Below, in pieces: positions 57,717-64,000 of a stretch of 64,000 bases of DNA (the stretch's first letter is position 1; the number at the start of each line of letters is the position of its first letter). Source of the DNA: an uncultured Planktomarina sp. (GTDB lineage: Bacteria; Pseudomonadota; Alphaproteobacteria; Rhodobacterales; Rhodobacteraceae); assembly GCA_905182325.1 (NCBI GenBank), contig CAJJBD010000006.1, positions 1 through 64,000 on the forward strand. The letters are read 5' to 3'. A model generated the notes under the pieces. That model searched no databases. It was given only the letters and a program-made list of their open reading frames with translations, and was not told where the DNA came from. Position numbers and translations under genes: made by a program.

Positions 57717-59717
57717 ATGAAAATTTTCTTTTTTCTTTTATTACTTATGCTGTCGCACTCTAAAGCAATCGCGCAGGAGGCTGCAGCGGTGCTGGCATTG
57801 CGTGCAGCTTTTACTGCTGCAGAAAAAGGAAATTGGGACATTGCCAGACGTCTGGTACGGCCCGCTGGGGCCGTAGCTATAGACCTGATTGAATGGGACC
57901 AATTACGCGCTGGTGAAGGTAGGTTTGCTGACACCCTTAAGTTTCTGGACCGTAGGTCAGATTGGCCTGGCCTTCCTTATTTGCGCAAGCGTAGTGAAAT
58001 AACAATTACAAAAGATGATGTGGCAGTGGATGTAGTTGCGTTTTTTCAACAGCAGTCACCCCAAACTGGTCTTGGAGCGCTGAGATTGGCCCAAGCACTT
58101 GCCAAAATAGGCCGTAAATCAGAGGGAGTTTTGATAGCTCAAAATGGCTGGATCAGCTTTAATATGGAGCCTAAGGGTGAACGCGAGTTTCTCACAGACT
58201 TTGGTGAACACTTAATAAAATTGCATGAATCACGTCTTGACATGCTGCTTTGGCAAGGAGCCACATCTTCGGCAAGTAGACTTTTGCCTTTGGTCAGTGA
58301 CGGGCACGCCAAGCTTGGCAAGGCGCGGTTGGCGTTACAAAGAAATCTAAGCGGACTTCAGGCACGGATTTCGCGCATACCTGAAGAACTGAAAGGCGAC
58401 CCAGGTCTTGCGTATGATCGGTTCAAATGGCGTTTGGCCCATAAGTTACCAGACCAAGCAATTCAACTTCTTCTATCTCAATCTGCTGATGTGGGACGCT
58501 TGGGTCAACCCAACAAATGGGCAGTAAAGCGTCTAGTTTTGGCCCGTGATTTGATTTGGGACGGCAAATATCAAAAAGCCTATGAGGTTACAAAAAACCA
58601 TCAACTTAAACCGGGAAAAGATTATGCGGAGTTAGAGTGGCTGGCGGGTTTTATAGCTTTGCGGAAATTGAAAAAGCCACGGTTGGCATTAGTACATTTT
58701 AAAAACCATGAAACTGCTGTTGGCAGCGCAATTTCATTGGGTAGGACCCATTATTGGCAGGGGCGGGCTCAGGAAGCTATGGGACAGGCTGACGCTGCGA
58801 AGCTCGCTTATTTTAGGGGTTCAAATTATCAAACATCATTTTATGGGTTGCTTGCTTCTGAAGCTGCTAGTGTGCCTTTAAGTCCAAGGCTAATTGGAGG
58901 CAGCTTGGATCTTGGATGGCGGAAATCTGCTTTTGCTAAATCCAGCGTCTTGGATGCAGGTCTGCTATTTTTTAAAGTTGGACAACCTCGCCGTGGGGTG
59001 CGTTTTTTGACGCATTTGGCTGAAAGTCAGAGCCCAGATAACATGGCAAAACTCGCTGGAATGGCTGAGGAGTTTGGAATTCCGTATCTGCAGTTGATGC
59101 TTGGAAAGCGGGCAGCTCTGTATGATGTCATGCTTGAGCGGCATTTCTACCCGTTATATCCACTACTCATAAATGGGAATGGCATACCCCCAGAATTAGG
59201 TTTGGCTATCGCTCGTCGGGAGAGTGAGTTTTTTGCTGGCGCTATTTCAGGTGTGGGGGCACTTGGCCTGATGCAAGTGATGCCAGAAACAGCCAAAGAA
59301 ATGGCTGAAAAGCTTGGAATTCAATATTCTCGTCGCAAGATGTTGAGGGATCCAAAGTATAATGCAAAAATAGGCATCACGTATTTACAAGAGCTAATAG
59401 AAGAATTTGGCAATAGTCCAGTGCATGTGGCGGTGGCGTACAATGCTGGTCCAAGCCGTGCTCGAAACTGGACAGCTAAGCTGGGTGACCCAAGGTTGGA
59501 CCAGGTAGATGTCATTGATTGGATCGAAGAAATCCCATTTAGTGAAACCCGAAATTATGTGATGCGGGTGGCAGAAAGCTTACCAAATTATCGTACGCGA
59601 CTTGCTGGTCAGACAAGTCCTCTAAATTTTTTGATTGAGCTAAAGGGCAACTATCGTTCACCGCCACCATTTGTGGCACCCGCGGTCTCCCTGCGGCCTG
59701 TTACCCGCACTAAATAA
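57717..59717 (+). CDS. slt: Soluble lytic murein transglycosylase
   Basis: A 666-aa exported enzyme that cleaves peptidoglycan glycan strands. A signal peptide spans about residues 1-19 (ending KAIA). A long helical repeat region follows, and the C-terminal SLT domain (about 490-630) has the catalytic glutamate in AIARRESEFFAGAISGVGALGLMQVMPETA and the later AYNAGPSRARNW. I chose ATG 57717; a TTG at 57675 adds 14 residues. dapA-slt neighbourhood is common in relatives. Its stop overlaps the convergent DMT gene by eight bases. Confidence 0.94.
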   Translation: MKIFFFLLLLMLSHSKAIAQEAAAVLALRAAFTAAEKGNWDIARRLVRPAGAVAIDLIEWDQLRAGEGRFADTLKFLDRRSDWPGLPYLRKRSEITITKDDVAVDVVAFFQQQSPQTGLGALRLAQALAKIGRKSEGVLIAQNGWISFNMEPKGEREFLTDFGEHLIKLHESRLDMLLWQGATSSASRLLPLVSDGHAKLGKARLALQRNLSGLQARISRIPEELKGDPGLAYDRFKWRLAHKLPDQAIQLLLSQSADVGRLGQPNKWAVKRLVLARDLIWDGKYQKAYEVTKNHQLKPGKDYAELEWLAGFIALRKLKKPRLALVHFKNHETAVGSAISLGRTHYWQGRAQEAMGQADAAKLAYFRGSNYQTSFYGLLASEAASVPLSPRLIGGSLDLGWRKSAFAKSSVLDAGLLFFKVGQPRRGVRFLTHLAESQSPDNMAKLAGMAEEFGIPYLQLMLGKRAALYDVMLERHFYPLYPLLINGNGIPPELGLAIARRESEFFAGAISGVGALGLMQVMPETAKEMAEKLGIQYSRRKMLRDPKYNAKIGITYLQELIEEFGNSPVHVAVAYNAGPSRARNWTAKLGDPRLDQVDVIDWIEEIPFSETRNYVMRVAESLPNYRTRLAGQTSPLNFLIELKGNYRSPPPFVAPAVSLRPVTRTK

Positions 59718-60582
59718 CTGAAACCCTGGCTCGCCAGATGGTAAATAATCCCGCGGCAACAACTAACACCGCACCCATTGCAACGTTTGTTTCAATAACT
59801 TCACCAAATACCAAAACACCAATTATCGCACCAAATACTAGCTGTAGATAAGTGAACGGCTGGACGGCAGAGGCTTCTGCTACCTCATAACAACGAATTA
59901 AAAGCCAATGACCAGTTGCCCCAGTAAAACAAAGGCAAAGCATCAACAACCAATCAACTGGGATCATATTCTGGAAATGAAATACACCGACAGAAGTCGT
60001 GACAATGCAGCCCATAACACCAGTCCAAAAGAAGCTTGTAGCAGTACTGTCTTGGCGTGCTACGTAACGTGTAAGGAGACTGTAAAGCGCAAACATAAAC
60101 GCTGCTATTACTGGTATTATGGCATAGGGAGAGAATACTTCCATGCCTGGCTTCAGAATTATAAGTACGCCGCACAGCCCGACAGCAATAGCCAGCCACC
60201 TACGCCAGCCAACATTTTCACCCAAGATTGGCCCCGACAAAGCGGCAACTATCAATGTGTATGACGAGAATATTGCCAAACTTTCGACTAGGCCCAGGAA
60301 GGTGAAGCCAGAGACCATTACACATATTTCAGTGGCCAATAGAATGCCTCTAAACCCTTGTAAATAGGGTTGGCGGGTACGTGCAGCATTACGCAATCCA
60401 CCAGCTTGCTTGGCAGAAACTGTCATAACAAAAGCTGCAAAGAACCAGTATCGAACCATAACAACCATGTATACGTTGTATGTCGAAGATAAATGCAGAC
60501 TTAGACCGTCTTGCACAGCAAAAACAAAGGTTGTACACGCCATTAATAGAATACCAAGGCGCGTATTGTGTCCTGCACTCAT
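59710..60582 (-). CDS. EamA/DMT family transporter
   Basis: A 290-aa membrane protein with about ten hydrophobic segments in two EamA repeats, such as SLAIFSSYTLIVAALSGPILGENV and AEASAVQPFTYLQLVFGAIIGVLVFGE. It is unlike the DMT carrier at 26 kb in detail, so they are separate paralogues. The substrate is unknown. Its ATG overlaps the mnmD stop, implying one transcript. Confidence 0.9.
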   Translation of the reverse strand: MSAGHNTRLGILLMACTTFVFAVQDGLSLHLSSTYNVYMVVMVRYWFFAAFVMTVSAKQAGGLRNAARTRQPYLQGFRGILLATEICVMVSGFTFLGLVESLAIFSSYTLIVAALSGPILGENVGWRRWLAIAVGLCGVLIILKPGMEVFSPYAIIPVIAAFMFALYSLLTRYVARQDSTATSFFWTGVMGCIVTTSVGVFHFQNMIPVDWLLMLCLCFTGATGHWLLIRCYEVAEASAVQPFTYLQLVFGAIIGVLVFGEVIETNVAMGAVLVVAAGLFTIWRARVSVI

Positions 60583-61241
60583 AGTTTTATCCCTTTGGTC
60601 ATGTGCCTTTTACGGCCAAAGCCAGGTATGCGATCTATTTTGAAACCACCATCTTGTAAACTACGGCGCACGGATCCTGCTGCGGTATAAGTTGCAAAAC
60701 TTCCACCAGTCTTGGTGTGGCTGGCAACCTCTTTCATAATTGCTGCTCCCCAAAGCTCTGGATTTTTGGCTGGTGAAAACCCGTCTAGAAACCAGGCATC
60801 AGCTTTGTATTGCCAAGATGGAAGTGTTTTGCGAGCGTCGCCCACGATCAGCTTAAACTGCAAATCGGGCAATTCAATGTAAGTGGACCAAAGTGATGCT
60901 AGTTCGGTGGCCAATGACTTGATCTCAGGAAAGGCAGAGTGTGCTTGAACCATTTGACTTGGGGTAAGTGGAAACGCTTCAAAGGTTGTAAAATATAACT
61001 TGCCTTTAATGCCAGACTGCCGCCATGCGGCGAGCGCTCCTAAAAGATTAAGGCCAGTTCCAAAACCAAGCTCGGCAATATGAAAACCATCACAAAACTT
61101 TTTTGGAAGCTCATTACCTGAAAGAAAAACATGTTGTAATTCTGCCAAACCATTATCTACCGAGTAGTAAGGATCAGCATACTGAATTGAGATTGGAACG
61201 CCATTGCGCCACTTTATAATACCGGGCTGGTGGATGATCAT
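60579..61241 (-). CDS. mnmD: tRNA (5-methylaminomethyl-2-thiouridine34) methyltransferase MnmD
   Basis: A 220-aa SAM-dependent methyltransferase, equal to the N-terminal half of E. coli MnmC (DUF752). It has YYSVDNGLAELQHVFLSGNELPKKF, FGTGLNLLGALAAWR and DAWFLDGFSPAKNPELW. It would finish the mnm5s2U34 wobble modification. AAGGTAGG precedes the ATG. The divergent gene 45 bases away is a DAO-type oxidase like the other half of MnmC. Confidence 0.93.
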   Translation of the reverse strand: MIIHQPGIIKWRNGVPISIQYADPYYSVDNGLAELQHVFLSGNELPKKFCDGFHIAELGFGTGLNLLGALAAWRQSGIKGKLYFTTFEAFPLTPSQMVQAHSAFPEIKSLATELASLWSTYIELPDLQFKLIVGDARKTLPSWQYKADAWFLDGFSPAKNPELWGAAIMKEVASHTKTGGSFATYTAAGSVRRSLQDGGFKIDRIPGFGRKRHMTKGIKL

Positions 61242-61286
61242 TGCCTACCTTAAGTATTTAGAGAACCATGCAGAAGGGTAGGGATT

Positions 61287-62354
61287 TTGGCAACTGCTGA
61301 CGTAACAATTTTGGGGGCAGGTGTGTTTGGCCTGTCAATAGCCTTTTGCTGCAGTTTACGTGGTGCCCGCGTGCGCGTTATTGACCCCGCTGGCGTAGCA
61401 GCGGGAGCCAGTGGTGGCTTTGTAGGCGCACTTGCGCCCCACACTCCAGACTTATGGTTACCCAAGAAACAGTTTCAATTAGAAAGTTTATTATACTCTC
61501 GTAGTTTTTGGCCTGAAGTTGAGGCTAACTCCAATATGATGACTGGATTTTCTAATCATGGGCGTTTGCAACCAATCAATGAGGAGCGTTTGGTTGCTCT
61601 GGCGTTGTCACGCATTTCTGATGCTGAACAAAATTGGGGGGATAAAGCGAAGTGGGAAGTGGTATCGGCTAACCAAGTTGGGGATTGGGCACCTCCCTCA
61701 GTCACTGGCCAATTAATTTATGACACACTGTCTGCACATATCCACCCTCTCAAGGCGACTTATGCCCTTGCGCGTGCTGTTGAAAACTTAGGTGGCGTGA
61801 TTACGCCTGCGGGTGCACGACAGGGAATAATTATTGATGCCCGTGGTTGGCAGGGTTTGATTGATATATCTGAAACTCTAAAACAAGAGGTTGGTAATGG
61901 GGTAAAAGGGCAGGCAGCGCTACTAGATTTTTACAGTCCTGGTAAGCCACAACTTTTTTCGGATGGTTTGCATATTGTACCGCACCTAGATGGAACTGTT
62001 GGAATTGGCTCTACTAGTGAACGATATTTTAAATCACCAACAAACACTGATGAACAACTGGATGACCTCATTGCCAAAGCTAAAAAATTGTTTCCAGTCT
62101 TAAAGGATGCGCCAGTAATTTCCCGTTGGGCGGGTGTGCGCCCTAGGGCATTTACACGTGCGCCCATGTTGGGCCAACACCCAGTGAACCAAGATTGGTT
62201 TATCGCAAACGGCGGATTTAAAATTGGGTTTGGTATGGCTCCCAAGATTGGGCAGGTTATGGCGGATTTGGTTCTAGACGGAGTTGATAACATTCCTAAT
62301 GATTTTCGCGCTAGCGCTAGCTTGGTGTCTGGACGAGAAAAGATAGTTAAATAA
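61287..62354 (+). CDS. FAD-dependent oxidoreductase (DAO family), possible MnmC oxidase part
   Basis: A 355-aa flavoprotein. It begins with the FAD motif ILGAGVFGLSIAFCCSLRGARVRVID, then AGASGGFVGALAPHTPD, and ends with NGGFKIGFGMAPKIGQVMADL, as in the D-amino acid oxidase/glycine oxidase family (PF01266). The C-terminal half of MnmC belongs to this family, and its position divergent from mnmD makes a split MnmC likely, though glycine-oxidase-like roles remain possible. The start is TTG 61287, with AGAAGGGTAGGG upstream. Confidence 0.85.
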   Translation: MATADVTILGAGVFGLSIAFCCSLRGARVRVIDPAGVAAGASGGFVGALAPHTPDLWLPKKQFQLESLLYSRSFWPEVEANSNMMTGFSNHGRLQPINEERLVALALSRISDAEQNWGDKAKWEVVSANQVGDWAPPSVTGQLIYDTLSAHIHPLKATYALARAVENLGGVITPAGARQGIIIDARGWQGLIDISETLKQEVGNGVKGQAALLDFYSPGKPQLFSDGLHIVPHLDGTVGIGSTSERYFKSPTNTDEQLDDLIAKAKKLFPVLKDAPVISRWAGVRPRAFTRAPMLGQHPVNQDWFIANGGFKIGFGMAPKIGQVMADLVLDGVDNIPNDFRASASLVSGREKIVK

Positions 62355-62446
62355 AACAAATTTAATTTTAATTATCTGGTTATCTAGTAGTGTAGTTCAA
62401 TCTTATACTTCACCTTTAAGGTTATAACTTTAATCAAATTTAAGTA

Positions 62447-62812
62447 TTAAATTTTGTCGCCTTGGTAGGGCAAAAATGCCTCTACCGCTGCGCTAGCGAT
62501 TACGATTACGTTACCAGTGTCTGGGTTGGATACATTTAGCCCTCCAAGTACTGCCTGCACTTTTGCCTGGCCATGAGGTAAAGTGTCTGCCAATTCCTTG
62601 ACATTAACCAGATCAGGTTTTTGTACAGCCACCGTTACTTGAACCCGCATGTCATCTGCTGAAAGACCTAAGGTGGGCTCTAAAGTTTGGAACATTGGTA
62701 TTGCGGAATGGCGCAGTGCGTCTTCAATCGCACGACGCGCTGCTTTTGTATAATTTTGGCCATACTGATCATTTCCCATGCCCATTTCTATGATAAACCT
62801 CTGATCACTCAC
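62447..62812 (-). CDS. Lin0512 family protein, copy A
   Basis: A 121-aa protein. The opening MSDQRFIIEMGMGNDQYGQNYTKA and the later RAIEDALRHSAIPMF match the Lin0512 family (TIGR02058), of unknown function. The family N-terminal motif GxGxDxHG is here GMGNDQYG, with His replaced by Tyr. It starts at GTG within the stop of copy B (GTGA), so the two are co-translated. A perfect AT-only inverted repeat (AAATTTAA/TTAAATTT, 62436-62454) overlaps its stop. Confidence 0.85.
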   Translation of the reverse strand: MSDQRFIIEMGMGNDQYGQNYTKAARRAIEDALRHSAIPMFQTLEPTLGLSADDMRVQVTVAVQKPDLVNVKELADTLPHGQAKVQAVLGGLNVSNPDTGNVIVIASAAVEAFLPYQGDKI

Positions 62813-63156
62813 GTGGATATTCCCAAATCTAACGATACGGAAATGGCGGCATTAGCAATAACTGTTGGGTTTCCAACTGGACGGGGAACATCTAAACCGC
62901 CATGGACGACCTTCACTTTGACTTTGCCATATGGAAATATCTCTTCCACTAATGCTCTATTGACAGATTCAGGTTCTTGAACGCCAATTTCGACATCGAT
63001 CAACATGGCAGTTTTTTCTTTTCCAAAAAGCTCAGCTATATTTATTGAATTATGCCAAAGAGCGTCTTTTACAGCGCGCTTAGCTGCCTCTGTGTAGTCA
63101 CATCGACGCAAAGATGAACCCATACCAAATTCTGTAAGCAATCGTTTAATAGCCAT
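62809..63156 (-). CDS. Lin0512 family protein, copy B
   Basis: A 115-aa paralogue of copy A. Shared features are the N-terminal GMG, YTEAAKRAVKDALWHNSI and the middle GVQEPESVNRALVEEIFPYG... VHGGLDVPRP. The family motif reads GMGSSLRR here, losing the D and final G, so the two copies have diverged at the one diagnostic site. CAGGAC precedes the ATG. It lies 63 bases after cobO on the same strand. Confidence 0.83.
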   Translation of the reverse strand: MAIKRLLTEFGMGSSLRRCDYTEAAKRAVKDALWHNSINIAELFGKEKTAMLIDVEIGVQEPESVNRALVEEIFPYGKVKVKVVHGGLDVPRPVGNPTVIANAAISVSLDLGIST

Positions 63157-63218
63157 GTTTTTGTCCTGAGGTTTAAGTGATAGATTCTAATTTGACGATA
63201 TATTTTAGCCTGTAGAAA

Positions 63219-63827
63219 TCAAAACTCCACACCAATTTGTGCTTTAATTCCCGATCGGAATGGGTGTTTGACAAGTTCCATCTCGGTCACCAAATCGGCT
63301 AACTCAATCAAATCCACATGCGCATTTCTACCGGTGAGTACGACATGAGTCATAGGTGGTTTGTCATTTTGTAAAAATTCGATCACTTCATGAATGTCGA
63401 TATAATCATAACGCAATGCAATATTAATTTCATCCAGCAAAACCATATGATTGGCTTCATCTAAAATTAGTTCTTTCGCTTTGGACCAAGCTGCTTGGGC
63501 CATTTCTGTATCACGGGTCTTATCTTGTGTTTCCCAGGTGAAACCTTCACCCATAGTATGAAATGCACAAAGCTCACTAAAGTGCGATATGATTAAATCC
63601 CTCTCACCCGTGCTCATTCCACCTTTAATAAATTGTACCACTGCGCTTTGCCGTCTATGTGCGATGTGACGAAAAATCATGTTGAATGCTGCGGATGACT
63701 TCCCTTTTCCTTTACCGGTATGAACAATTACCAATCCTTTTTCATCAGTCTTGGTGGCCATTATCTTGTCACGGGCTGCTTTTTTCTTGGCCATTTTTAT
63801 GGCGTGTCGTTTGGCATCATCAGTCAT
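63219..63827 (-). CDS. cobO: Cob(I)yrinic acid a,c-diamide adenosyltransferase
   Basis: The 202-aa CobO/CobA/BtuR-family enzyme that attaches the adenosyl group during cobalamin synthesis or salvage. The P-loop is VIVHTGKGKGKSSAAFN near residue 33, with LVLDEINIALRY and VVLTGRNAH. The ~25 N-terminal residues are Lys-rich (KMAKKKAARDK). GAGGAT precedes the ATG. The Lin0512 pair follows, possibly in one operon. Confidence 0.95.
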   Translation of the reverse strand: MTDDAKRHAIKMAKKKAARDKIMATKTDEKGLVIVHTGKGKGKSSAAFNMIFRHIAHRRQSAVVQFIKGGMSTGERDLIISHFSELCAFHTMGEGFTWETQDKTRDTEMAQAAWSKAKELILDEANHMVLLDEINIALRYDYIDIHEVIEFLQNDKPPMTHVVLTGRNAHVDLIELADLVTEMELVKHPFRSGIKAQIGVEF

Positions 63828-64000
63828 TTGGGGATCCTCGTCTTTTAGACACTCTACCTTTCGAAATGTTAACTACAAGTAAGGTTTTGCTAACTTGGTG
63901 GTTGGATATTCAATAAGTCTTTTTTAGATATTAAAAAACTTTTAATTTTGTGATAATAATTCTGTGATCCGAACGCGGGCAGAGTTAGATCGAGGTTGCC
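63828..64000. other. Region upstream of cobO, to the window edge
   Basis: AT-rich sequence that likely holds the cobO promoter. I looked for the conserved core of a cobalamin riboswitch and did not recognise one. A GTG-started frame from 63964 to the edge (12 codons) could be the start of a plus-strand gene, but too little is visible. Confidence 0.4.

Noticed and set aside
63828-64000. Cobalamin riboswitch before cobO
   Set aside because: The conserved B12-box core was not recognised; the region is too short and AT-rich to support a call.
1-64000. CRISPR arrays, tRNA/rRNA genes, insertion sequences or prophage
   Set aside because: No regularly spaced repeats, no tRNA T-arm patterns in the gaps, and no transposase, integrase or phage proteins were seen.

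Overview
The window is a gene-dense, AT-leaning stretch of an alphaproteobacterial chromosome, most likely a marine Rhodobacterales (Roseobacter-group) lineage with a compact genome. The evidence is the gene set and order: a serC-serA pair behind an alphaproteobacterial serC-leader RNA, gpmI/ctpA/rppH, rsfS-rlmH, accD-folC, sseA next to smpB, dapA next to slt, a DUF2794 gene, and a LexA site of the alphaproteobacterial GAAC-N7-GAAC type. No rRNA, tRNA, CRISPR array, insertion sequence, integrase or phage gene was seen. Almost every gene is an ordinary chromosomal gene, often overlapping its neighbour by 1 to 8 bases.

Layout. 1-5.4 kb: the end of an asparaginase-like gene, then serine synthesis (serB on the minus strand; serC-serA on the plus strand behind the leader RNA) with a decayed thioredoxin-like gene between, and a protein phosphatase. 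5.4-9 kb: rppH, ctpA and gpmI on the minus strand. 9-14.2 kb: an SOS-type imuB, a DUF2794 protein, an NlpC/P60 peptidase with an M17 aminopeptidase, and a carbonic anhydrase. 14.2-21 kb: asd, an MFS carrier, an SDR, and leuC-leuD-leuB. 21-28.5 kb, all on the plus strand: rsfS-rlmH, an AEC carrier, fghA, sthA, a YaiI-type protein, a DMT carrier, a HAD hydrolase and an ornithine cyclodeaminase-like gene. 28.5-32.1 kb: a small catabolic-looking patch with a TfdB-like FAD monooxygenase, the wreck of a 2Fe-2S redox gene and an MFS carrier. 32.2-38.5 kb: zapE, accD-folC, a CPBP protease and ilvD. 38.5-46.6 kb: an OmpA-domain protein, a four-gene run ending in a CinA-like gene, a structured intergenic element, map, a DEAD-box helicase, rsmD, a ferredoxin-reductase-like flavoprotein and a peroxiredoxin. 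46.6-53 kb: phhB/FemAB-like and ridA/GDPD pairs, mlaA-mlaC and a class A PBP. 53-64 kb: an aromatic aminotransferase with sseA, smpB, a frameshifted YHYH protein, dapA, slt, a DMT carrier with mnmD, an FAD oxidase that could supply the other half of MnmC, and two tandem Lin0512-family genes beside cobO.

Most of the window serves amino-acid synthesis (Ser, Leu, Ile/Val, Asp family, aromatic), envelope building and lipid transport (ctpA, PBP1A, slt, mlaAC), and RNA or ribosome maintenance. The points most worth following are three broken genes in an otherwise tight genome, one perhaps the relic of a reductive-dehalogenase-type fusion; the serC leader; the orphan SOS-controlled imuB; the structured element between cinA and map; and the Lin0512 pair next to cobO. 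I did not find a clearly new multi-gene system.
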